In this document: in pieces, positions 10,472-19,679 of the stretch
How positions within the stretch are numbered: the first letter of the stretch is position 1
Layout: each line of letters opens with the position of its first letter
Source of the DNA: Gerris lacustris
Taxonomy: Eukaryota > Arthropoda > Insecta > Hemiptera > Gerridae
Assembly (NCBI GenBank): GCA_951217055.1
Contig: OX578277.1
Span: 102,117,511-102,181,510 of the forward strand
Direction of reading: 5' to 3'
DNA length: 64,000 nt
Program-made: the position numbers and the translations under genes
Notes under the pieces: generated by a model
What the model was told of the DNA's origin: nothing
What the model saw: only the letters and a program-made list of their open reading frames with translations
Database searches by the model: none

Positions 10472-11045
10472 CGATTATTACGAAATATAAACATTGTATC
10501 TCTGTTTAGATGCGTAGAAAGTGATTCTTTACTTACTTGTATTCATTGCGCATGCGCGTCTCATAATTCTGAAGAAGAATTCTTCTTTACCACCCTAGGA
10601 TGGTAAAGAAGAAGAATTCTTCAACTTTACGCATGATTAGCGAGTTTGTTTACATTTAACAAAACTAATTTGATGTTTGTTTAATAAAATTAACTGTTTA
10701 TATCGAGTCTTTTGTGAAAATCAATGCGTGATTTAAGTGATTATGACGAATATGAGGAGAATAATACGCCTCCCAAAATAATTAATTCCGCACAAAATAC
10801 AACTAATGAATTAATTTCATCTTTATCAAAAGAGAAATACGAACTTACATACAGGAAGTTTATTATTTTTTTCTGTATTTATTATCAAAATCTAACAATC
10901 GTAGATAAAGTACGGTACGCAACTCGTGAGAAAACTGCATTTTGCTTTGCTAGTGTGGTTTTACTACCCTCGCTTTCACTCGGGTGCAAACTCCACACTT
11001 GCATGCAAAATGCTACTTTCCGCACTCGACGCGTAATGTACTATA
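10472..11045 (+). mobile_element. Family C (Crypton-like?) element, copy 1
   Basis: It matches the reverse complement of 14091-14620 almost end to end: TACGAAATATAAACAT, TCTCTGTTTAGATGCGTAGA, GCGCATGCGC, an ATG-led frame, GTAGATAAAGTACGGTACGC, and an end near ACGCGTAATGTACTAT. There are no inverted terminal repeats and no obvious target duplication, which fits tyrosine-recombinase Cryptons but is weak evidence. A 52-bp hairpin at 10571-10622 is specific to this copy. At about 575 bp it is a deletion derivative. Confidence 0.7.
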
Positions 11046-11086
11046 AATGTTCTATTAAAATAACTTTCAATTTAGATAGCAATTGA
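10724..11086 (+). pseudogene. Truncated N-terminus of a Crypton-like tyrosine recombinase (tentative)
   Basis: The frame begins MRDLSDYDEYEENNTPP and includes SSLSKEKYELTYRKF at about residues 32-46. A K-KYE-TY-KF helix near the N-terminus is typical of the DNA-binding (core-binding) domain of eukaryotic Crypton/ZMYM-type recombinases; this is from family knowledge, not a search. After about residue 46 the frame runs into the 3' region of the element, which is shared with copies lacking this frame, so residues 47-120 are probably not native. No Arg-His-Arg-Tyr catalytic region is present. The related frame in the copy at 14091-14620 has a premature stop, so the family here is non-autonomous. 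Confidence 0.4.
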
Positions 11087-11814
11087 TAATAATATTTCAC
11101 AATGTAAATAAGTTACAAAGTTACGGTGATTAGGGAGTTTTAATTTTTGAAGTTAAAATCAGAATTTTGATTACTTGCTTTGAATAGACTAACTTCAAAG
11201 AAAATGAAACAAGTTGCGAACTTCAACAAGAGGAAACTATTAAACAAGAAATTGGATGATCAAACTTCTAAAGTAATCAATTACCGTCAAACTTCTTAAC
11301 TGCCACTAATATCGCTGCCGCTAAGATTTTAACAACATTTACAAAAACAGGTTAATAAAATAGGACCGTAGATGTTTCATCATCTTTACGAGTGTAAAAG
11401 TCTATAATAGCAGTTTAGTAATGGAAGAAATGTGTCTTGAAATGAGATCAACTAAGGCCCATAACTTTAAATAAATAAAAACATTAACAAATGCAGATGA
11501 CAAAGGTAACCTAAAGAAGAGGAAAAAGAAATAAATGTGCCAATGAAAAAACTTCTTTCCATCAACAAAGATTTTGAAGTTGGTTTATAAAGATCTTGTA
11601 CATTGATTGAGAAGCACAGAGGTGTATCAGACAGTAAAGATATTAGGTAAAAGGTTTTAGGAAAGAAAATGCACAAGAGCGGAAGAAAGAAAAAACCTAT
11701 TAAGTAACCCTTAGATTAAGAACCGTTGAAGAAATAAAGCGATGTTGGTTTACCCATGATCAAAGATTGAGCACAAATTAAGCTCTTTAGAAGAAACCAT
11801 TACATGTTGGAAGG
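11046..11814. other. No recognisable gene
   Basis: Low-copy-looking AT-rich sequence. A minus-strand 69-codon frame at 11467-11676 shows no recognisable motif. Confidence 0.4.
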
Positions 11815-11960
11815 AGACGGAATAAAAAATGTTTGACATGGGCGCTTCTATGGAGGTCATCTTAAGGAATCATACAAATATTGTGGCAATTAGAGAGGCA
11901 CATAGCTTCCTCACGTCCTATTTCGCATAATTTAATGAACATAGCTTCCTCGCATCCTAT
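11815..11960. repeat. Fragments of families E and A
   Basis: CTATGGAGGTCATCTTAAGG (about 11849) matches the left end of element E at 26682-26904 (CTATGGAGTTCATCTTAAAG). It is followed by a family A outer end, GAGGCACATAGCTTCCTCAC then GTCCTATTTCGCATA (about 11893-11927), and a partial second A-type end at 11939-11956. Confidence 0.5.
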
Positions 11961-12239
11961 CTTCCTATCTTATAATTTAATGATTCTATGCTTATACACC
12001 CTATATTATGGTCAAATGCATTTAAATATCCCCATGAATTTTTTTAAAATTGTCGAAATTGTTTTTATTGTTAATTATGAATTGGCTACAATATCTGGTT
12101 GATAATATTAAATTATTATTTGACAACAATACAAACAAAAGTATTATTTGGAACCTTAAACATATTAATGTTAAACAATATAAACTAAATTCTACATTTA
12201 ACGATCCTCACATAATTACATTACATAATTAATGTTGTC

Positions 12240-12360
12240 ATAATTAAATGTTGTAGGTAATTTTTTACGTCGTTCATCTAAACTTTTAAAAAATATATAT
12301 TTTATACGCTTGAAAATGGCTGCTCAGGCCGAAACGTTGCCATGTGAACGATAGTTTTAT
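12240..12360 (+). repeat. Family S hairpin-motif repeat, copy 2
   Basis: CTTGAAAATGGCTGCTCAGG then CCGAAACGTTGCCATGTGAA (about 12310-12348) matches the minus strand of 2877-2946. It may be the end of a degraded retroelement. Confidence 0.45.
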
Positions 12361-12628
12361 TTATAACTCTAAAAGGGTCCATCACTACGTTTAAATGAAG
12401 ACTTTAAATAGTGAAAAAGTAATGTCCAATAAATAAAAACCCTCCTCGAGAAATTAAATAGACTCTAAAAAAAAAATTTGGTTAAAATCCTTTCCTTTAA
12501 GCGTGAGTAGTTATATTTTGGGGGTTCTGGGCTCTTTGTTGTTGCAGGTCAGTATTCTGGCTCCTTTATTCTAACCACTTGTAATGATCTTATACTCTCC
12601 ACCCATAAACCTCCGAGTGTCTTTATTT

Positions 12629-12652
12629 CCCCCCCCCCCCCCCCCCCCCCCC
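12629..12652 (+). repeat. Poly-C tract (24 C)
   Basis: An uninterrupted run of 24 C residues in an AT-rich setting. Confidence 0.97.
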
Positions 12653-13319
12653 TGTGATTTTTTACAGTTTTAAATATATTTATCTAGTTCTTGTATGTAT
12701 GTCCCTACAAATCCATACAGCTGTAGACTGTTGCCATGAATTACATCTCTTTCCATTATTCTTTTTACAAAATTTGACACTCATTCCTCTGAATATTCCA
12801 TAAAAGACAGGTATTGTCAAGAGATTCACTTGACATAATCGAATCCTCTTAATAAGAACTGGGAAATGTTTATTTTGGTTTTTATATCATTACTGCGCCG
12901 TTCCGCCATTTATATTTCTTCATAGATATCTGAAAGTGGCAATTAATCTGGCTTCTGCGTTTTTTAATTGCTTCCTTTCAGCTAACTCCTGACTGTACCA
13001 GTTGTAATCTAGAATCTTGTATTTCAGGTTAATCTGCATACTTGACTCCTGTTCACGACAGACTTTTTTTTACTTTTCTTGTTAGAGTATTTCTTTTCAT
13101 CAAGTCGGTTTAAAAAAGAAAAAAAAACCTACGTTACGTCCTATATAGAGAAGGCTTTAGATAATCTTCCAGCAACCAAAGTAAAATAAACCACACATCC
13201 ATATACAGGCTTGGAAATAAGTCAAGAAGAAATTTAATAAACAGTCAGATTGCTCAACACACATTTTGAAATTTACCTATGGGAACATTTAGTAATTTGG
13301 ATCATCGTAGCATATACTA
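12653..13319. other. No recognisable feature
   Basis: AT-rich DNA without a supportable frame or terminal repeat. Confidence 0.45.
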
Positions 13320-13321
13320 TA

Positions 13322-13964
13322 CAGTGTGTCCCAAGAAGTTCTATACATACGGTAAACATTTTTATTATTAATTTTACAAAAAAAGTTATTATTCATAAAA
13401 CGTTCTGCATGGTCCAAAACCTAAAATGCAACTATCAGATAACAAATTTTATCAGTCATTATACGAGGTTTGTCAAAAAACATGATTTTCGCTCAAGAGA
13501 AAAGTACCTTTATTTTTGTGACAGAATTGAAAATTATTATTAGGAAAAGTTGATTAGAATTGAAAACTTTGTTCAAATATCTAATTACAATCTAAAATAA
13601 ATAATGAAACAATAATTGCTGATGTGTTCATTGAAATATCTTTTAATTTTTTATCTGATAAAAACACTAATTTAAAAAAAACTTGACTTTCATTTTGGAT
13701 AGGTATAATTTGACATTTGAAAGTATTTTTCAATTCTAAAAACTTTTCTTAATAACAATTTTCGATTTTGTCACAAATAATGGTACTTTAATCTTGAAAA
13801 TCATATTTTTTGACAAACCTCGTAAATGACTGATAAAATCTGTTACCCGATGGTCGCATTTTTTGTTTTGGACCAGGCAGAACTTTTTATGAAGAATAAC
13901 TTTTTTCCGTAAAATTAATAATAACTAAGTTTACCATATGTATAGAATTTCTTGGGACACACTG
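13322..13964. mobile_element. TA-flanked long-TIR foldback (mariner/Tc1-like MITE)
   Basis: The left end CAGTGTGTCCCAAGAAGTTC (13322) is inverted against the right end, which finishes CTTGGGACACACTG (13964). Both sides are flanked by TA (13320-13321 and 13965-13966). The inverted arms continue for roughly 220 bp with moderate divergence (for example GGTTTGTCAAAAAACATGAT against ATCATATTTTTTGACAAACC in complement). The 643-bp element has no transposase. TA target and CAGTGTG-type ends fit the IS630/Tc1/mariner group. Confidence 0.82.
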
Positions 13965-14090
13965 TATAAGTTGCAACATTCATCTGAAACCATTGTTCAA
14001 CACATTGTACAAACACCAAGAAAATCTGGTTCGAATATCAGACAGGTGAGAAATATTGGATACATATATAACGGCAACGAGTATAAATGT

Positions 14091-14620
14091 AATAGTACAT
14101 TACGCGTCAAGTGCGGAGAGTAGCATTTTGCATGCGAGTGTAGAGTTTTCCGAGCGACAGCGAGGGTAGTAAAACCACACTAGCAAAGCAAAATGCAGTT
14201 TTCACACGAGTTGCGTACCGTACTTTATCTACGATTGTTGGATTTTAATAATAAATACAGAAAAAAAAACAACTTCCTGTATGTAAGTTCGTATTTCTCT
14301 TTTGATAAAGATGAAATTAATTCATTAGTTGTATTTTATGCCGAATTAATTATTTCGGGAGGAGTATTATTCTCCTTATTTTCGTCATAATCATTTAAAT
14401 CACTCATTGTTTTTCACTAAAAACTCGATATAAACAGTTACTTTAATTAAACAAACAGCTAATCGTGCGTTAAGGTGAAGAATTATCCTTTTTTTTCGCA
14501 CTATGGTGGAATTAAAGAAGAAATATGAACGCGCATGCGCAATGAATACAACTACGAAAAGATTCACTTTCTACGCATCTAAACAGAGATAAAAATGTTT
14601 ATATTTCGTAGCAATCGTCG
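14091..14620 (-). mobile_element. Family C (Crypton-like?) element, copy 2
   Basis: This is an inverted, nearly full-length relative of 10472-11045, from GTACATTACGCG on the left (3' end) to the complement of TACGAAATATAAACAT on the right. It keeps GCGCATGCGC and the TATCTACGATTGTTGGAT region. The copies differ by many point changes and small indels, and the hairpin of copy 1 is absent, so the insertion is not recent. Confidence 0.68.
14336..14407 (-). pseudogene. Crypton-like N-terminal frame with nonsense codon
   Basis: The minus-strand ATG at 14407 starts MSDLNDYDENKENNTPP, clearly the counterpart of the frame at 10724. After 23 residues a TAA at 14336-14338 replaces the CAA (Gln) present in copy 1. 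Beyond the stop, in the same frame, the text resembling SSLSKEKYELTYRK is still legible, so the stop is a point mutation rather than the end of homology. Confidence 0.5.
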
Positions 14621-14836
14621 ATAAAGTGATTTTTTCTGTATCCTGCATAAGGACTGAAAGATGTGTAAACGTAAAGGAAATAAATCTTACGTTTACGAAT
14701 TTATAGCTCCCGACTATCTTTAGTTGGCAGTAATATTTTGACAATGCCTAAAGATTTAGATATTGGATTGTGTACCATTATAGTATGCCATACCTGGTAT
14801 ACTATAGTGAGTACGTTGTCTAGAATTTAATGTTAA

Positions 14837-15712
14837 TTTTTAGGGTTTTGTAGATTCTTCTCAAAACCCTTATGCCGAGGGTGATGTGTCCGTCTGTCCG
14901 TCGCTCTTTGGTTCATAGGGCCCGAACCGTTTAAGCTAAAGAGCTGAAATTTGAAATATTGGTGTAACTTTTTGACCCAACCACAGGAAAAATATACAGA
15001 AGTTCAAAATTAAATATGCGCATGCGCAATTCGCAAAAATGTCGTAAACTCAAAAATTTATATTTTTTTTAATTTTCGTGTGGGGTATCAAATGAAAGCT
15101 GCTGAAGAGTAGGACGCAAATATATGTAAGCTTTTGTAAATTTTGCATTCCTTATTGGGTAAAAAAATCAAAATATACCCAAAAAAAATCCCCCCCCCCC
15201 CCCCAGCCACTATATTTCGGCTGGTCCTAAAATTTCGAAATAATTCATGCTAATGCCTTATTGTGGGGCGATGAAAATTCCGGGAGTTCATCCCAAATTA
15301 TAAAAAATTGCCAATTTTGGGCGCGAAAATTTAAAGTGCGCCAAAAATTTTATTTTTTTAAAATTTTGAGTTGGGTATCAAATGAAAGCTGCTGAAGAGT
15401 AGGACGCAAATATATATATACATTTTTAAATTTTGCATTCCTTATTGGGTAAAAAAATCAAAATATACCCAAAAAAAAATGTCCCCCTCCCCAACCACTA
15501 TACTTCGGCTGGTCCTAAAATTTCGAAATAATTCATGGTTATACCTTATGGTGAAGCGATGGAAATGGTCTGAAAAAATGAATTTTTCTAGTCGTTATTA
15601 CCGATGAAAAACATTGTGAACCCCCGGGGGATCGAACCCGGACCCTTGATATCGAAGAATAAAATCATAATTACATAACGGGCATGCTTAATCTTCTACA
15701 AAACCCTAAAAA
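14837..15712. mobile_element. Element F: TIR element with internal tandem pair
   Basis: The left TTTTTAGGGTTTTGTAGA (14837) is inverted against the right TCTACAAAACCCTAAAAA (ending at 15712), 18 bp perfect. Inside, a segment of about 165 bp (15075-15240) is repeated with few changes at 15365-15530, so units are about 290 bp apart; each carries TATCAAATGAAAGCTGCTGA and a homopolymer or C-rich stretch. A (T/C)GTCCGTCTGTCC stretch lies near the left end and a tRNA-like T-arm near the right end. No coding sequence; no target duplication beyond the AT-rich flank is evident. Confidence 0.75.
15612..15695 (-). other. tRNA-like segment in element F
   Basis: On the minus strand GGTCCGGGTTCGATCCCCCG contains GGTTCGATCC, a good Pol III B-box (GWTCRANNC). 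TTAAGCATGCCCGTTATG upstream is a possible D-arm remnant, but no clean A-box is seen. It probably derives from a tRNA or tRNA-SINE captured in the element. Confidence 0.45.
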
Positions 15713-16255
15713 GTACTTGGACGCAAGTACTTCCCTGTGATTTTTCTTATTAACAGCAATTAAGCATTAATTAGTCTACTAGGGCCACAATACGCAGAGA
15801 ATCTAATATAATTCTGGTACTTGTTTGCCGATGTTGTTAGCCAACCCTCTATGAGGTTGCCTTCATGTGTTTAGTCGCCTGTTATATCCGAATGTTTTGA
15901 AAGGTTTCTTTCAAGCTGTCCTTTCATCTTTTAGTTTAAACATCTTGCGGTTACTGCGGTACCTCGCATAAGCTTCTAGCACGCCTTCTTTAGCCTTTCT
16001 CCATTTCCTCATTTATCTTTACTTAAACTTGGCTGGGTAACCCTCAATATTTTGGTGGTTAACCAGAATATAATGCCACTGACTGTTTGAACACACAAAG
16101 CCGTAATTTACAAACATTTTTTTTTTATAATCTCTTGTTTATAAAGCCTAATAACAAACGTCCTGGAAGTATCTTCAACAATTACTTCAAACAAAATAAA
16201 TATATAGCTTTTTATTTATAAAGTACGAAGTAAAGAGTTTATTCTGATTCTAGAA
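15713..16255. other. No recognisable gene
   Basis: AAGTACTTGGACGCAAGTACTT at 15712-15733 is a small direct/inverted motif at the element F junction (AAGTACTT is itself palindromic). The rest has no supportable feature. Confidence 0.4.
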
Positions 16256-16440
16256 TAATAGTACATTACGCGTCTAGTGCGGAAAGTAGCATTTTGCTAC
16301 TTTCGTGTGGAGTTTGCACCCAAGCGACAGCGAGGGTTGTAAAACCCCACGAGCAAAGCAAAATGCAGTTTTCGCTCGAGTTGCGTACCGTACTTTATCT
16401 ACGATTGTTGGATACTTTATCTACGATTAGTGGAGACTGT
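16256..16440 (-). repeat. Family C 3' fragment, copy 4
   Basis: GTACATTACGCGTCTAGTGC through GCGTACCGTACTTTATCTAC matches the 3' third of family C. At its inner edge TACTTTATCTACGATT is duplicated (about 16391 and 16413). Confidence 0.65.
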
Positions 16441-16494
16441 TTTTAACAATCTGTGAAAATTGTTTTGATTTTTATCTAAAAAAAATGAAAGTAT

Positions 16495-16700
16495 TAAATT
16501 TCATCCAAAATTAAGTATTATCCAAATTTCAATAAAATCAGACGAGCAGTTTTTATGTTGTTGGATCTCAAAAAATGAGCGTCAGACCAACAGGCAGACT
16601 GTCAGACGGACAAACAGACACGGACCCAAAAATGTTCCCTGATGTCTGAAACATATTTCTGCCTTGGATTTTTTGAAATCGGAGATGTAAAATGTTATCG
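16495..16700 (-). repeat. Family A-like fragment with (GACA) cassette
   Basis: CACGGACCCAAAAATGTTCC then CTGATGTCTGAAAC matches the interior of family A (compare 33289-33320). It is preceded by CCAAATTTCAATAAAATCAG (16520) and GACGGACAAACAGACACGG. The 5' side differs from standard family A, so it may be a related subfamily. Confidence 0.6.
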
Positions 16701-16731
16701 AGCTTCAAAATACATACCCACACGCACTTTG

Positions 16732-16767
<36 letters not shown>
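16732..16767 (+). repeat. Poly-A tract (36 A)
   Basis: An uninterrupted A run after CACACGCACTTTG. Confidence 0.97.
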
Positions 16768-16772
<5 letters not shown>

Positions 16773-17252
16773 GTGCAGGATTTTTTTTAAATAGATTTCA
16801 ACGTTACACACATTAATATCAATCATTATATACGACTGAGATACGTATCTTTCGTAACCAGGGCATTGAGGAATGCCTGACAAATGGATCATAAAATCAT
16901 GTATCGTAAAGACGAGATAAATTCTTTTGACGGATTATTTTTTAAAAAATAAACAAATAAACATATTATCAGTCAAACAACTTCTATCCAACTTACAGAA
17001 ATAAATTTCAAATTTATTTATTTTTTCTTTGATTTATATTCTTTGATACGCTAAAAGCGAAACTCACTTATCAAATCTTTGATCAGGATGTTTGTTTATT
17101 CAAATATTTTATTAGAATGATTCTCAAAAGACATTCGATTATATCGAAAAATGAAAAGGATTGAGTTAAAAAAAGTTTTTAATATTAAAAGGAATTCCTT
17201 TTTGTCTATTTACTTCCCCTTAGGAGTCCTTTTCATCTACCAAACCTCTTTC
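16768..17252. other. No recognisable gene
   Basis: AT-rich. Frames here owe their Lys and Phe runs to flanking A tracts. Confidence 0.4.

Positions 17253-17281
<29 letters not shown>
17253..17281 (+). repeat. Poly-A tract flanked by a short duplication
   Basis: Twenty-nine A residues sit between AACCTCTTTC (left) and ACCTCTTTGC (right), giving an 8-bp near-duplication ACCTCTTT on both sides. Confidence 0.8.
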
Positions 17282-17284
<3 letters not shown>

Positions 17285-17788
17285 CTTTGCACTCAATATG
17301 CAGCATATAAAAGCAATAATGTCCGACTACAGTCCGGCATCCTACATTCCCCTCAAAACAACAATAGTCAAGTCCTTTAACAGTCTTTTCTATTCCGGCT
17401 ATAAGGACCCTCTTCTTTTCTTTGTCGACCCAATCTAATTCTTTTTTCAGGAAAAAACCAAAAGGTAGAAAGTACTGTTACAAAAAAATAGATAAAAGAT
17501 AAAAAAGGACGATGAGTTGGGAGTTGTTCAAGAAATTAAGGATAACATAAAAAAGCATGCTGGTAAAAAAGAGAACATACATAATATTAACATGGGACAG
17601 TTAGAAATAAACTTAATATAACTTACATTGGTGTTCGTTTATCCACTACATAGAATTTCGTTGCACAAGCATATGTAAGCGACTAAAGGAAAATTTAAAT
17701 ATTTACTTGGGAAAGGTATCTAAACGAATGTAAGAGTTATTCTGCTGAATAATTTTGGGAAGAAAGTGCTATTCTAACACCGTTATGC
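17282..17788. other. No recognisable gene
   Basis: AT-rich sequence between the poly-A tract and the family B insertion. A frame at 17151-17438 crosses the poly-A tract and is rejected. Confidence 0.4.
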
Positions 17789-17859
17789 GTATTATATGTA
17801 TAATTTAAATCAAATTATAATTATTATTAACTACGGGAAACAGACAGAGAAAAAAAAGC

Positions 17860-17932
17860 TCCAGCGCCGGGATTTGAACCATGGGCCTCTATATTTCCAG
17901 TATAGCACTCTAACCAACTAAGCTACGCAGGA
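17860..17932 (-). ncRNA. tRNA-like sequence (anticodon loop CTGGAAA)
   Basis: The 73-nt minus-strand segment folds as a near-cloverleaf. The acceptor TCCTGCG pairs with CGCTGGA except at one position, the D-arm is GCTT/GAGT, and the anticodon stem CTATA/TATAG is perfect, around loop CTGGAAA (anticodon position GGA, serine-type). The variable region is short, unlike true serine tRNAs. The T-stem (CATGG/CCCGG) has two mismatches. The A-box TAGCTTAGTTGG and B-box GGTTCAAATCC are intact, so Pol III transcription is plausible. It lies in a mobile element and recurs at 18219-18280 and about 30588-30650, so it is a tRNA-derived core rather than a working tRNA gene. Confidence 0.6.
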
Positions 17933-18108
17933 GAATGATTTTCTCTGATGTTAATGATACCTTGACCCGAATTTAAAGCTTTCAATTTTTCCACAAGTCT
18001 GAGAAGTCATCATTTATGACTTATGACATAGAATTAGACCGAGAAATAACGCTTATAATTATAAAATACCCAATTAGTACCTGTACCTCGTACAATCAAT
18101 TAGAAATG

Positions 18109-18363
18109 CATACTACGGAAAGATTAAATTTTAATTTAAATCAAATTATAATTATTATTAAATACGGGAAACAGACAGAGAAAAATAGGCTCCAGCGCCG
18201 GGATTTGAAGATTTGAATTAGTTAGAGCGCTGTACTGGAAATATAGAGGCCCGGCCCCTCAATTCAAATCCCGGCACTGGAGCCTATTTTTCTCTGTCTG
18301 TTTCCCGTAGTTAATAATAATTATAATTTGATTTAAATTAAAATTTAATCTTTCCGTAGTATG
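18109..18363 (+). mobile_element. Complete palindromic unit of family B
   Basis: The left arm starts CATACTACGGAAAG and the right arm ends CTTTCCGTAGTATG. The arms are about 95 bp each and nearly perfectly complementary, including AAACAGACAGAGAAAAATAG against its complement. Between them (18219-18280) is a plus-strand tRNA-like core: TTAGTTAGAGCGC, anticodon arm around CTGGAAA, and B-box-like ATTCAAATCC. The D-arm is eroded relative to 17860-17932. Confidence 0.8.
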
Positions 18364-18400
18364 AATACTACCAAAATCGTAAAATATGTATTATATGTAT

Positions 18401-19219
18401 TTAAATTTTATTATAACGTAGCAACTACATAATTACATATTATAATCAATTTTGATACATGTTTTTACAATGACTTCATTGAAATGAAGTGAGAAACTGT
18501 CGATTAACAGTACACACAGATACTGGCTTGAAATATTACATAAATATAAAATAGTTAAGCAATGTTTAATAAATAGCGTGGCCACTGCCTCTTTCAACAT
18601 CAATTTCCGAATCAACGTCGATCGATGTGGATGGTAATGATAGGATTGGGATGTGCAAATAAGGAGTTATGGAAGAATTTTCATCGGGATGAGTCTAAGT
18701 CGTGGTCAAAGGGGTCTTAAAGGTCATTGTGAAGGCTGATGTCAAAAACATAGAAAGGAGTGTTGACTATTCTTCTTACGACTTTGGACTGCAGGGACTG
18801 GATACGATAGGAGTTGGAACGCTTGGTGCATCCATTATATTAAAACTGGAAATGTGGAAAGCTGGGAGAAACAAAAATAAAATTTTCTTTCGAGCGTCGG
18901 TGTGCTAGTCCTAGTGGAAGTGGAAAAGACTAAGACCAAAAGGAAATAGGCGATACTAATCCAAATGGACAGATGCGTACTAAAGTATTCAATAACAAGG
19001 GCATTTAAGTTTAATGTTAAGGCACAACATTTACATTTAAAGTAGTAATAGCACTAATAGTATTCACTTTACACACCTGACTATGTAAAAGTAACGAGTA
19101 ATTAATTTCTAAGGTCAAAACTCTTAAGCTATACGATATACCCCATAAGGTGTTGTACCTTGAATAGGTGGTGACCCTTTGAATCAAAGTCTTGACACTA
19201 ATTAAATGAGGTATATGAA
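18401..19219. other. No recognisable gene
   Basis: Low-copy-looking sequence. Short frames at 18433-18615 (minus) and 18702-18908 (plus) carry no motif I can name. Confidence 0.4.
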
Positions 19220-19585
19220 TCACACTAATGACCGAATTGAAAGCTGCATAAATAGGCTGATCATTTTATCATTGTGATAAAGACTAGTAAACAGTCGGTA
19301 CGTTGGAAAAAAAATGGTAAGTGGAGAATTAATAGTCCAGGAGAAAAAGGTGCAAAAAACTGTCTGACTAACATCAAGATAAAATTTGATGTATAAGTTA
19401 ATTTTTTGGTTCCCTTTAAGAATATGTGGTTGGCTAAGTTCGTCTGCTATAGCTTGGCAATAGGCATTTGAAAAAATAAATAAATAACAATAACCGGTTG
19501 AGACCAGCCATGTCCCACCCAGTTTGGTGGACAATGTGATTTTCATGATCCTGAGTACAAAATTAGTCAGTTGACAAAAATTCAA
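19220..19585 (-). CDS. Unassigned 121-codon frame (low confidence)
   Basis: The frame starts MNFCQLTNFVLRIMK and is rich in Leu, Phe, Ser and Thr with hydrophobic patches (for example around TGYCYLFIFSNAYC). I recognise no domain. There is no consensus splice donor positioned to suggest an exon and no repeat match within this window. At this AT content a 121-codon open frame in 64 kb is not strong evidence of coding. Confidence 0.12.
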   Translation of the reverse strand: MNFCQLTNFVLRIMKITLSTKLGGTWLVSTGYCYLFIFSNAYCQAIADELSQPHILKGNQKINLYIKFYLDVSQTVFCTFFSWTINSPLTIFFPTYRLFTSLYHNDKMISLFMQLSIRSLV

Positions 19586-19679
19586 GTTGATATTAGTTCG
19601 TCACTTGACAGGTGACCCCTTTGATTTGGAGTAATATTTGAATTACATAAAATTAAATAATTTTATTAAAAAACATTTT

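Larger units (their letters stand above)
17802..18387. mobile_element. Family B compound insertion, copy 2, with 13-bp flanking repeat
   Basis: GTATTATATGTAT occurs at 17789-17801 and again at 18388-18400, so the 586 bp between them may have inserted as one unit. It contains a left arm (from AATTTAAATCAAATTATAAT) with an antisense tRNA-like segment (17860-17932), about 175 bp of other sequence, then a complete palindromic unit (18109-18363) with a sense tRNA-like core. The 3' edge ends ACTACCAAAATCG, as in the other copies. The flanking 13-mer is AT-rich, so the duplication is likely but not certain. Confidence 0.65.

Noticed and set aside
17151..17438. 95-codon frame with a poly-Lys run
   Set aside because: The Lys run is the A29 tract; the frame on either side has no recognisable features.
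17860..17932. Functional tRNA-Ser gene
   Set aside because: The T-stem has two mismatches, the variable arm is too short for serine, and the sequence is embedded in a repeated mobile element.
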